Assembly (NCBI GenBank): GCA_964370635.1 | Contig: CAYJJU010000007.1 | Location: forward strand, 44,677 to 108,676 | Source: SIG603 sp964370635 | GTDB lineage: Bacteria; Bacillota; Clostridia; Oscillospirales; Acutalibacteraceae | Direction: 5' to 3' | DNA: 64,000 nt | In this document: piece after piece, positions 42,026 through 50,179 of the stretch | Position numbering within the stretch: the first letter of the stretch is position 1 | How the letters are laid out: the number at the start of each line of letters is the position of its first letter | Notes under the pieces: model-generated | Told to the model about the DNA's origin: nothing | The model's input: the letters and a program-made list of their open reading frames with translations, nothing else | Databases searched by the model: none | Position numbers and translations under genes: made by a program

Positions 42026-42598
42026 TTACATTTTAAATATCACACCCAAAACCGCCGCTATGGCAATTAAGACTATTGGGTGAAGCTTTTTTAAGAAGAT
42101 TTGCAAAATCACAATGACTGCAAAAATTGCTATTGCAACATAATCAAAACTAATTCCTGCCTGTGAAATTACAAATAAACTTTGCCTTACAATTTCATAT
42201 CCGGCTATCGCTATGAGCGCCGTGACTGCAGGCCTTAGTGCAAAAAATGAATCCTGAACCAAGGTACTCCCTTGAAACCTCTCTAAAAAATGGGCCACTA
42301 TCATCACTATTATCAAAGAAGGCATTACAAGTGCTATCGTAGCCGTAAGCGCGCCAAGTACTCCCAGCAGAAAACCACCCTCAGAAAAACCTGCAGTAAA
42401 GCCTGCATAGGTCGCCATGTTTACACCTATAGGGCCTGGTGTTGATTCTGATATTGCTATCATGTTTGAAAGCTCGGTTTCACTAAACCACGAATAATTT
42501 TTTGACATGTCTGTTAAAAAAGGCAAGGTGGCAAGCCCTCCGCCTACAGCAAAAAGCCCCGCCTTAAAAAATTCAAAGAATAAAAGAAGAAAAGTCAT
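42026..42598 (-). CDS. Chromate transporter, short chain, second half
   Basis: A 190-aa CHR-domain protein: LLFFEFFKAGLFAVGGGLATLPFL and MIAISESTPGPIGVNMATYAGF are the conserved N-terminal motif of each CHR half. The C-terminus has several membrane segments. It overlaps its partner by 4 nt; short-chain CHR pairs work as heterodimers. Real substrate may be another oxyanion. Confidence 0.88.
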   Translation of the reverse strand: MTFLLLFFEFFKAGLFAVGGGLATLPFLTDMSKNYSWFSETELSNMIAISESTPGPIGVNMATYAGFTAGFSEGGFLLGVLGALTATIALVMPSLIIVMIVAHFLERFQGSTLVQDSFFALRPAVTALIAIAGYEIVRQSLFVISQAGISFDYVAIAIFAVIVILQIFLKKLHPIVLIAIAAVLGVIFKM

Positions 42599-43182
42599 TT
42601 AACATCCCCCTCTTTCTTAAAACTTCTTACGACTTTGCCGTAAATTAAGCCTAAAACTACAGTTCCAACGACGATAATTATCGGCGATATGGTAAAAAAC
42701 AGGCCTAAAATAAACACCAGCGAAAACATAAAAAAGGCGAAAAAGCCTTTAAACGTCTTCTTACTTGCCCCCACACTTTTTTTAAATAGGCCTACAACCG
42801 CATTGAGTATCAGCGCTCCCACGGCAATTTTTATGCCGTTTAATGCGTGGATTACATACTGATTTTCACTAAAGCCTTGAAGCACTAAGGCTATAGACAT
42901 GATAATCACAAGCGACGGCGCTATCATTCCTGCCGTGGCCGCAATCGCACCTATCACATTTCGCATTTTGTATCCTACAAAAGTCGCCGTGTTTACCGCT
43001 ATTATTCCGGGTGTACACTGCCCCACTGCATAATAATCTAGGAGTTCTTTCTCACTCACCCATTTCCTGTTTTCTACAAGCTCTCTTTTAAGCATTGGAA
43101 GCATCGCATATCCTCCACCAAAGGTAAAGCCGCCTATTCTTGCAAAGATGATAAATAAATCCCAAAGTTTTGCTTTTTCCAT
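42595..43182 (-). CDS. Chromate transporter, short chain, first half
   Basis: A 195-aa CHR protein: FIIFARIGGFTFGGGYAMLPML and DYYAVGQCTPGIIAVNTATFVG. Partner of the following gene. The HAD gene upstream ends 10 nt before its start, so these three are likely one unit. Confidence 0.88.
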   Translation of the reverse strand: MEKAKLWDLFIIFARIGGFTFGGGYAMLPMLKRELVENRKWVSEKELLDYYAVGQCTPGIIAVNTATFVGYKMRNVIGAIAATAGMIAPSLVIIMSIALVLQGFSENQYVIHALNGIKIAVGALILNAVVGLFKKSVGASKKTFKGFFAFFMFSLVFILGLFFTISPIIIVVGTVVLGLIYGKVVRSFKKEGDVK

Positions 43183-43192
43183 GTCCCTCTCC

Positions 43193-43978
43193 TTAAAGTA
43201 AATCTATTAATTTTGATATGTCATCTAGGACTATATCGGGTTTGATGTCACTTTTTTCTAAATCATCAAGCTTTGTTTCTCCGCTTAAGACCAAAATTGA
43301 TAAAATATCAGAGCCTTTTGCCGTTTTTATGTCAGTATATATCCTGTCGCCAATTATCGCAATTTCGCTATCTTTATAGCCTGTATGATTTATAATATAC
43401 TCCTGCGTTCTTTTTGTAGGCTTGCCAAAAAACTCGCACTCGGCGCCGGTTGTAGCGCATAAAAGCTTTGCCATTGAGCCACAATCAGGAATAAATCCAT
43501 CTTCTGTCGGACAGTTTAAATCTTCGTTAACTCCAAAAAGCGGCTTGCCCCTTCTTATTAAATCTGTCGCTATACACAGCTTTTCATAGGTAAGAGTAGT
43601 GTCAAACGCCAAAATTACACAGTCGGCATTTTCCTTATCTATTTTTATTTCGCAAGATTTTATATCCTCCATGAAATCCTCGGTTCCAAGCACATAGGCC
43701 GATTTCACATTGCTTTCATTAAGAAATTTCATTATGACATGGTTTGATATCATCATTTGTCGCTCGTCTATAACAATACCCATGTCAAAAAGTTTTTTAA
43801 TATATGAGCCGGCGTTTTTCGAGCTGTTATTTGTAAAGAAGAAAAATTCACGCCCGCTTTCCTTTACCTTATCTAAAAAATTTATGGTAAAAGGAAATAA
43901 ATTTTTCCCAAGATATATTGTTCCGTCCATGTCAAGGACAAAGCATTTTACATTTTTAAGTTTTTCTTTAATATCCAT
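43193..43978 (-). CDS. HAD-IIA (NagD-like) sugar phosphatase
   Basis: A 261-aa HAD hydrolase. Motif I is FVLDMDGTIYLG, motif II FFFTNNSS, and GKPTKRTQEYII with AIIGDRIYTDIKTAKGSD gives motifs III and IV. The cap is the C2 type of NagD/PGP proteins. It probably dephosphorylates a sugar phosphate or nucleotide. Substrate not predictable. Confidence 0.87.
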   Translation of the reverse strand: MDIKEKLKNVKCFVLDMDGTIYLGKNLFPFTINFLDKVKESGREFFFFTNNSSKNAGSYIKKLFDMGIVIDERQMMISNHVIMKFLNESNVKSAYVLGTEDFMEDIKSCEIKIDKENADCVILAFDTTLTYEKLCIATDLIRRGKPLFGVNEDLNCPTEDGFIPDCGSMAKLLCATTGAECEFFGKPTKRTQEYIINHTGYKDSEIAIIGDRIYTDIKTAKGSDILSILVLSGETKLDDLEKSDIKPDIVLDDISKLIDLL

Positions 43979-44033
43979 TTAAATCAACTCCCAAAGTATT
44001 TATATCACAAAAACAAAATTTTTACAATAAATT

Positions 44034-44330
44034 TCAGTTGATACGGGTAAATATTTCGCTATACTTCAAATATTTCTCTATGCATAATTTTGCTTTTTTT
44101 ATGTGCTTTGATACGGTTGATTTTGTTATGCCCAACTCCTTTGCTATGTCCTCCATCTTAATATTATCGGCATAATACATGTGCACGCAGGCTTTCTGGC
44201 GCTGTGAAAGCTCTCTTTTTGCTATTTCACTTATCAATTTTTTTCTCCTCCTATGATAGCCTTCCTCCTCATAAATTTCCTCGTTAAAAACATAATTTTC
44301 CACCCTGTCAAAACTAACTTTTTTACTCAT
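44034..44330 (-). CDS. Sigma-factor region-4-like helix-turn-helix protein
   Basis: A 98-aa protein. RELSQRQKACVHMYYADNIK then MEDIAKELGITKSTVSKHIK is a sigma-70 region 4 helix-turn-helix; there is no region 2, so it is not a full sigma factor. Similar short proteins act as phage or conjugative-element regulators. It stands alone between a HAD gene and a divergent gene. Confidence 0.75.
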   Translation of the reverse strand: MSKKVSFDRVENYVFNEEIYEEEGYHRRRKKLISEIAKRELSQRQKACVHMYYADNIKMEDIAKELGITKSTVSKHIKKAKLCIEKYLKYSEIFTRIN

Positions 44331-44536
44331 GGCTTAGCCCCCTTTAGCAATTTATTTACTATTTTAATATATAATTTTCATTTTTCAATAGAAATGCGCC
44401 CAAAAATTTATTTTCTTATTCTTTTTAGAAAAAAATTTAATGAAAACGCAAAAAACACTATGAAATTTCATAATTTTATTATATAATGAGCGTATTAAGT
44501 GCAATTTTGATATTTATAGCAAAGGAATGGAAATTT

Positions 44537-45031
44537 ATGGATTTTATAAAAACTTTAGGAAGTGCTGTCAGCGGTGCAAAAAATTATTTGCTTGAAAAAA
44601 ACAAAAAATCTGCCACCGCCAATAGGCTTAAAAATACAGCAAAACACCACCATAGAGTCATAGAAAAAGCTTATTTGGCTCTGGGTAAATATTATTATCA
44701 TAATTTAAGGGACGTCACAAACACCGTCACAGAAGGCCAGTGTGTTCAAATTGAACTCAGCCAAAAAAAATTAGAAGAAACAATAAAAGCACTTGAAAAA
44801 CTCTATAGTGACGAAGAAAATCGTGTAGCCAGTGACGAAATTGAGCTAGACGATGTGACAGAGACTGGGCCTATTTTATCGCAGGACGAGCCTGCTGATA
44901 CTTATAAAGAACAAATGCCTTTAAACGACTTTAATGACGAAGTCGCAGAGGGCATAGTTGACGAAGCAGTCGATACCACGGCAGAATTTGCAGACGTAGA
45001 AGAAAACAGCAAACTGCCTTTTGAATCTTAA
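44537..45031 (+). CDS. Hypothetical protein with Lys-rich helical N-terminus and acidic tail
   Basis: A 164-aa protein beginning MDFIKTLGSAVSGAKNYLLE. AAGGA lies 10 nt before ATG 44537; the open frame starts earlier, at 44486, but without a site. A helical middle (IELSQKKLEETIKALEKLYS) is followed by a ~70-residue acidic tail. Similar proteins occur beside CpXC proteins in Clostridia. The stop is 13 nt before the CpXC start. Confidence 0.7.
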   Translation: MDFIKTLGSAVSGAKNYLLEKNKKSATANRLKNTAKHHHRVIEKAYLALGKYYYHNLRDVTNTVTEGQCVQIELSQKKLEETIKALEKLYSDEENRVASDEIELDDVTETGPILSQDEPADTYKEQMPLNDFNDEVAEGIVDEAVDTTAEFADVEENSKLPFES

Positions 45032-45044
45032 GGGGGAATTTTCA

Positions 45045-45680
45045 ATGTCAAGCACAATAGAAAAAGAAATTTTATGTCCAAAATGCGGACAAAAAGAAAC
45101 ACTTACCATGCACATCGGGGCAAACATCTCCGAACTTCCGCATATTAAAACCGAAGTTTTAAACCAAACAATTTTTGATAAGATTTGTGACAAATGCGGT
45201 TATTCAAGGCAAATTGTATATCCCATGGTGTACCACGATACCAAAAAGGGTTATATCCTAGCACTTACACCTGTCGCCGGCAAGGCAAAGACCATCTCAT
45301 CTCCAAAAGAACTTGAAAAGCTTGCTAAAAGACGTGTAAAGAGCCTTGAAGAGCTTAAGGAAAAGATATTAATTTTTGATGAAAAACTAAACGATGTCGC
45401 AATTGAAATGCTTAAAAATTCAATTTGTGAAGTCATAAGCAAAAAAATCAACACAAATAAAAACAAGGCCTATTTTTGTAGAATTAACGACAACTCAAGC
45501 CTTGAATTTGCAATATTTGTAAATGGAGAAAAAAAGCCAGTTTACCACACGGCTAAAATGGAAATTTACAAAAAGTACGATGAAATTTCTCGCTCGGCTT
45601 TTAACGACGAGTCAAATGAATTTTTAAGAGTTGGCCCTACTCTTGCAAGAGTAATAATGAGAAAATACGAAAGCATCTAA
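45045..45680 (+). CDS. CpXC-domain protein
   Basis: A 211-aa protein. EILCPKCGQKETLTMHIGAN and KICDKCGYSRQIVYPMVYHD carry two Cys pairs (CPKC, CDKC), the CpXC zinc-binding domain. The C-terminal ~130 residues are unassigned. GGGGG precedes ATG 45045. Probably cotranscribed with the preceding gene; role unknown. Confidence 0.8.
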   Translation: MSSTIEKEILCPKCGQKETLTMHIGANISELPHIKTEVLNQTIFDKICDKCGYSRQIVYPMVYHDTKKGYILALTPVAGKAKTISSPKELEKLAKRRVKSLEELKEKILIFDEKLNDVAIEMLKNSICEVISKKINTNKNKAYFCRINDNSSLEFAIFVNGEKKPVYHTAKMEIYKKYDEISRSAFNDESNEFLRVGPTLARVIMRKYESI

Positions 45681-45704
45681 ATAAAAATGCAAAACACTAT
45701 AATC

Positions 45705-45748
45705 CGACCCCCAAAAGTTGAACTTAAGAATTTAACTTTTGGGGGTCG
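45705..45748. repeat. Large perfect inverted repeat
   Basis: CGACCCCCAAAAGTT and AACTTTTGGGGGTCG are 15-bp perfect arms around a 14-nt AT-rich loop. No T tract follows on either strand, so it is a poor intrinsic terminator. Ends of this type (ACCCCCAAAAGTT) resemble IS3-family inverted repeats, suggesting a relic or MITE-like element. The rest of 45750-46050 has no convincing gene on either strand. Confidence 0.6.
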
Positions 45749-46013
45749 ACTTGAGCGGTAGAAAAGGAGCGTAAATTCATGTTGCTGCAGCCTTACCTAA
45801 TAGCTTAATTTAGCTATCAACTCCCAAAACTTATCATAGAAAATCTGAATTTACAGACTTTTATTCACAGACCCTAATCCCGTTTTTTCGTATTCAAATT
45901 TTCCATCTCGTGCTTAATTTATTTTATAATAAATAGCTACAAAACTATCAAAAACAGCTTATCAGACACTGAATTTTGAAAAGATTTCCAAATACAAATT
46001 AATATTCATCTTA

Positions 46014-46043
46014 AAAAAGTTAAGTTTTAAAAACACTTAACCA
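46014..46043 (-). terminator. Hairpin with T run beyond the orphan LytTR-type promoter
   Basis: On the minus strand GTTAAGT and ACTTAAC arms are followed by TTTTTT. It lies about 10-40 bp downstream of the -10 position of the promoter at 46053-46121, so a transcript from there would be very short unless it reads through. Confidence 0.5.
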
Positions 46044-46052
46044 AAAAAACTT

Positions 46053-46121
46053 CCAATGAATTAAAAAAAACAATAAGTCAACCCAAATTTAACGAAACCA
46101 CTTTATTTGTGCATGAATGGG
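46053..46121 (-). promoter_or_regulatory. Orphan LytTR-type promoter
   Basis: On the minus strand CCCATTCAT (46113-46121), 12 bp, TGGTTTCGT (46092-46100), then 10 bp and TTGACT (46076-46081). The layout is identical to the sites at 51809-51877 and 62863-62931. The -10 is poor (CATTGG). No gene lies downstream on this strand before 45680. Confidence 0.6.
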
Positions 46122-46130
46122 ATTTTCCTC

Positions 46131-48227
46131 TTATATCATCAAAATAATCGAGGGTATTACAAACAAAATGCTTGATATCGTAACAGACACTATGTTTCTC
46201 TTGCTAAATTTTGATATAAATAGCATTGCTATGCCTATCATCATATAAATTAGTGTATACAGTGCCACTAAAAGCACTATGTAGCCTAAGATTGATATGT
46301 GCACGGGGTATGAAAACAGATAGTTTATGTCGTTTTTAATCTGCTCTCCCCCATATATCTCTATGGTTTTCACTATGTGTGGCACAAAGCTTAAAAGCGC
46401 CACAAAAACAGATATTAGTGCCGTTATTCCAATTTTTATAAGCATTAAATATTTTCGCCCTTTTACCGTCGGCAGTATTAGCTTTGACATGCCCTTTCTG
46501 TTGTCTGCCGCATAAAATGAGGATATGGAAAACAGTAAAAAAATCATGCCAAACACATTTTGCCTGTAAAAATCCATAGGTGCTGTATGGCCGAAAATTC
46601 TGTCATAGCCCGTCTTATAAATTATCCTGTCACTTCCCCTGCTTTTTAAAAGTTCCACCTCTCCCCTAAAAATGTCAAAGGCAATTCGGTGCTCATCCCA
46701 GTTTCCTATTACAGAGCTAAGTGACTGATACTCCATTTCCGAAATTTCGCCTGCCTTATACTTTGCCGCGTATTCTACAAGTGCATTATCCATTTCGTCA
46801 AACCTTGCCTGCTCTGCTATTATAAACTGCTCGGTGTTTTCGTTTATTTTGCCGTCCACCGCATTTATATATGCTTTGTATAAAATATCGCTTCTGTTGT
46901 ATACAGCTTGATACGAATGCATGCTATATCCTGCATAAATTACAAGGGCGATAAGCACGTATATTGCCTTTCCTGAAATTAAATGCTTGTAAAGCTCGTT
47001 TAAAAAGAGTGAATATGTGTATTTTTTCTTACTCTGTCTTAAAATTGTTATTTTAAAGCTGAGTTTATTCCTTGTGCTTTTTGACTCCCTTATTATCAAA
47101 ACGACAAATACAGCTATCGCTATCACAAAGAATATTGTCTGTATTAACAGCACATTTACGGGACTGTTAAAAATATTTAGGTTTATGAAAGCGGACACTA
47201 CTTCCCCCACATTCATCAGCGAAAAAATGTTTGCATATTTTAATATATTTATATATGAATTTTGCGGTATTAGAATATTTAAAACATACTGCAAAATAAG
47301 CCATGCAAGTACCGCAAAATATGAAAGCGTGGAGTTTGCAAGCTTTCTGCATATAAAAAAGGTCAAAACTGCGGTTAAAAGCATTGCCAAAATGTTCGAC
47401 AAAGTCAAAACAACTATGTAGCCCATCACCGTAACATCAAGCCAAGAGCTGTAAAACATGCTTACAGACTGCAAGTTTGCGCCTAAATCACCCAATCCAA
47501 GTGTAAAATGGCTTATTAAAAAATTACTTCCTATTACTAAAATAGATGTAACTGCGCAAAACAGAAAAATTAAAATCATACGTGAAACGGCGGTTTTTCC
47601 CCTGCCGTTTTTTGTCGATTTCACTATAGTTTCGCAGCCTGACTCTATGTCTTCACACACTAAATTTACCGTAAACAAGACGGTGATTAAAAGCAGTGCA
47701 AAAACCGAAAATGGGTTTGACACCGCCTGTATTACCCCTTGTGAGGACTGCACTGTAAGTGTTTTATCTTCAAATTTTTCATACTCCCGTGCGGCGAGTT
47801 GTGTGTTTTTAAAGTCAAACGAATTTTCATCCGCAAAAATCGCAAAATCTGTTATGCTCTGTGCAGAATCTTTGATGTCCTTAATATACAAATCATAATT
47901 TACGGCATGATAAATTTCATCATAGACCTTTTCATAAAGCATCATTTCACTGAAAAAATCCCTTGTAATATAGTCCTCTCCCTCTACTATGTCAAATCCA
48001 AAGCTTGCATTTAAAAGCTCCTCAAACTCGTTTAAGCCGTCCTCTAAATAGGACAGCTTTTCTTCATTTGACATAGTTTCAAGCCTTTTATATAAGCTTT
48101 CAATTTGTCGTGACTCTTCAGATACATTTGATGCTATCACGCCGTTTATCACCAGCACAGAAAGCAAGGTGATTACAATGAGCGGTTTCGAGAAAATTTT
48201 GAACGCTTCATAGAAAAAGAGTTTCAT
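46131..48227 (-). CDS. Double-length ABC-2-type permease
   Basis: A 698-aa membrane protein that reads as two fused permease halves. Each half begins with one membrane span and a large charged external loop (half 1: ETMSNEEKLSYLEDGLNEFE; half 2: IIAEQARFDEMDNALVEYA). Each then has five or so more spans with an intracellular loop (VCEDIESGCETIVKS; YAADNRKGMSKLILPT). Half 2 starts near residue 400 with YSLFLNELYKHLI. The ATPase gene overlaps at TAATG. It is the last gene of the lipoprotein array. Confidence 0.8.
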   Translation of the reverse strand: MKLFFYEAFKIFSKPLIVITLLSVLVINGVIASNVSEESRQIESLYKRLETMSNEEKLSYLEDGLNEFEELLNASFGFDIVEGEDYITRDFFSEMMLYEKVYDEIYHAVNYDLYIKDIKDSAQSITDFAIFADENSFDFKNTQLAAREYEKFEDKTLTVQSSQGVIQAVSNPFSVFALLLITVLFTVNLVCEDIESGCETIVKSTKNGRGKTAVSRMILIFLFCAVTSILVIGSNFLISHFTLGLGDLGANLQSVSMFYSSWLDVTVMGYIVVLTLSNILAMLLTAVLTFFICRKLANSTLSYFAVLAWLILQYVLNILIPQNSYINILKYANIFSLMNVGEVVSAFINLNIFNSPVNVLLIQTIFFVIAIAVFVVLIIRESKSTRNKLSFKITILRQSKKKYTYSLFLNELYKHLISGKAIYVLIALVIYAGYSMHSYQAVYNRSDILYKAYINAVDGKINENTEQFIIAEQARFDEMDNALVEYAAKYKAGEISEMEYQSLSSVIGNWDEHRIAFDIFRGEVELLKSRGSDRIIYKTGYDRIFGHTAPMDFYRQNVFGMIFLLFSISSFYAADNRKGMSKLILPTVKGRKYLMLIKIGITALISVFVALLSFVPHIVKTIEIYGGEQIKNDINYLFSYPVHISILGYIVLLVALYTLIYMMIGIAMLFISKFSKRNIVSVTISSILFVIPSIILMI

Positions 48228-48964
48228 TAAACCTCACCCTCTTCCCCAAAATAACTTAGATAAATTTCTTCTAAATTTTCAAATTCCCCCTCGCTTTCAT
48301 TTATAAGTTTTTGGGGTTTACCTGAATTTATGAGCACTCCGCCTTTTAAAAATAGCACCTTGGTACTGATATTTTCTATGTCGGGTATTATGTGGGTGGA
48401 AATTATTATCGTCTTTTCCTCTTCTTTTGCAAGGTGGATTAGTATGTTTCTTACCGTCGCCCTCTGTTTTGGGTCAAGCCCTGCCGAGGGCTCGTCTAGT
48501 ATGATTATCTGGGGATTTCCAAGCAAGGCCTGCGAGAGCAATAGCCTTTGCTTCATTCCGCCCGAAAATCCGCCTATCTTTTTGTCTTTTACGTCTATCA
48601 GCTCCACTTTTTCCAAAAGCTCTAAAATTTCTTTTTCCGCATCTTTTTTGGGCAAGCCTTTTAGCGCCGACATATACATCATAAATCTCATTGCCGTAAA
48701 GCTGTCGTACAGATTTTGATGTTGTGGCATGTAGCCAATTTTCGCCCTAAACTCTGCGCCAAGGCTTACGGTAGCCGTATTATCATACATTATTTTTGAA
48801 TCTTTATCCGCCTTAATATTGTCGGTAATAATATTCATAAGCGTACTTTTGCCCGCACCATTAGGCCCTAGTAAGCTGTAAATACCAGAGCCAAATTCAA
48901 AACTGAAATCCTTTAAAGCGTGTTTTTTACCATAGTGCTTATTTACGTTTATTAAATTTAACAC
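48227..48964 (-). CDS. ABC transporter ATP-binding protein
   Basis: A 245-aa ATPase. Walker A LLGPNGAGKSTLM, Q-loop IGYMPQHQ, signature FSGGMKQRLLLSQALLG, Walker B IIILDEPSAGLD, switch STHI. This is the exporter-type subfamily that pairs with ABC-2 permeases, here the fused permease. Starts 10 nt after a lipoprotein gene. Confidence 0.92.
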   Translation of the reverse strand: MLNLINVNKHYGKKHALKDFSFEFGSGIYSLLGPNGAGKSTLMNIITDNIKADKDSKIMYDNTATVSLGAEFRAKIGYMPQHQNLYDSFTAMRFMMYMSALKGLPKKDAEKEILELLEKVELIDVKDKKIGGFSGGMKQRLLLSQALLGNPQIIILDEPSAGLDPKQRATVRNILIHLAKEEEKTIIISTHIIPDIENISTKVLFLKGGVLINSGKPQKLINESEGEFENLEEIYLSYFGEEGEV

Positions 48965-48974
48965 AGTCCCCCTC

Positions 48975-50159
48975 CTAGCTTACTATCATCGCCTCATAAC
49001 TTTCTTTATATATGTCTTCTTTATTTACTTTTATTATAAATGGTGAGTACTGCTCATACCCCTGCATACTTCCGTTTACACTTGATGATGCAATATAGAT
49101 ATAATCTTCATGGCTGTGCCACAGTGCACTTGATATGCTCATATCTCCGTTTTGTGGCATGTAAATTTGTTGCAGCTCTCCATTTTCGTATAAATGTATA
49201 TTTCCCCTGTCTTCTCTTTCATAAACTATCACTTTATCTTCAACAGCTTCTACTACATATGCCTCTTTTTCTAGTATGAGGCTCGTTTCTTTTGTTGTTA
49301 TATCGTAAGTATAAACTTTTCCGCCAAGATTATAAAACACTATATTATTTGATACAAATGCAGGATTTTCTATGTCTACATCTATCTCTAATAGCTTACT
49401 AAAGCTCTCACTTTTCACAGTTTCCAGCGTATTAATATCAACTCTTACGTATTCTACTATAACATCCTCCATGAGTTCATCTGCTTCTTCTTTGGTTTTA
49501 AACTCCCACTCTATGGCTTCTTCAAATCTATGGGTTTTAAATATTATTTTGCCATCATTAATACCGTAGTTATCAATCACAGCTTGACTATAGCCACTCA
49601 CTAACTCGACTTCTCCAATGATTTCTTCCCGTACTAAATCATATCCCAAAAGTTTAACTTTGCCTTTTTGGTATGAAAGCAATTCCTCATCTTCGCCTGT
49701 CTCTTCTTCTATGAGAAAATACACGACATTTCCACTGTAAATTCTTTCTTTTAAAAAATTACCGCTAAAAGAGTGTATCAGTCTTTCATTTTGCCTATTG
49801 ATATCACTTACATACAAGTCTATATATTCGCCAGAGGTTCTATGTTCTGTCGCAAATGAAACATGATAAAATTTATCGCCTGCCACAAAAAACTCAAGTA
49901 CATTGCCACGATAACCCCCACAATTCGCATCATTGTGATTGCATGAAGGAATAGCACAAAATTCCGTGGATTTTCCGGATTCATAATCTAAATACATAAA
50001 ATTTTCATTATCATTTTCTGTATATATTACACCCTCGTCAAATTGCGCATACAAACCTAAACTTATTGTTGCTTGATCAAATAAAGCTTCACCACTTACA
50101 CCACTACAACCTGTGAGTAAAAACATCAGAAAAATCACAAGAATTTTACTTCTTTCCAT
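48975..50159 (-). CDS. Array lipoprotein, beta-rich Cys/His-motif family, copy 4
   Basis: A 394-aa lipoprotein (lipobox LLTGCSG, Cys 18). The family motif C-x4-C-x-H-x4-C is at residues 68-80 (FCAIPSCNHNDANC). The rest is beta-rich with repeated YDLVREEII/YVRVDINTLETV-like blades, suggesting a propeller. The end IIKVNKEDIYKESYEAMIVS is shared with three paralogues. Very close to the 51954 copy. It directly precedes the ABC ATPase. Confidence 0.82.
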   Translation of the reverse strand: MERSKILVIFLMFLLTGCSGVSGEALFDQATISLGLYAQFDEGVIYTENDNENFMYLDYESGKSTEFCAIPSCNHNDANCGGYRGNVLEFFVAGDKFYHVSFATEHRTSGEYIDLYVSDINRQNERLIHSFSGNFLKERIYSGNVVYFLIEEETGEDEELLSYQKGKVKLLGYDLVREEIIGEVELVSGYSQAVIDNYGINDGKIIFKTHRFEEAIEWEFKTKEEADELMEDVIVEYVRVDINTLETVKSESFSKLLEIDVDIENPAFVSNNIVFYNLGGKVYTYDITTKETSLILEKEAYVVEAVEDKVIVYEREDRGNIHLYENGELQQIYMPQNGDMSISSALWHSHEDYIYIASSSVNGSMQGYEQYSPFIIKVNKEDIYKESYEAMIVS

Positions 50160-50179
50160 AAATTACACCTCTCAGAAAA

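Noticed and set aside
45705..45748. Inverted repeat as an intrinsic terminator of the CpXC gene
   Set aside because: No T tract follows on either strand and the loop is long; a mobile-element scar fits better.
46006..46053. Short frame MNINLYLEIFSKFSV after the orphan LytTR-type promoter
   Set aside because: No ribosome site, only 15 codons and it overlaps the hairpin; I cannot support it as a signal peptide gene.
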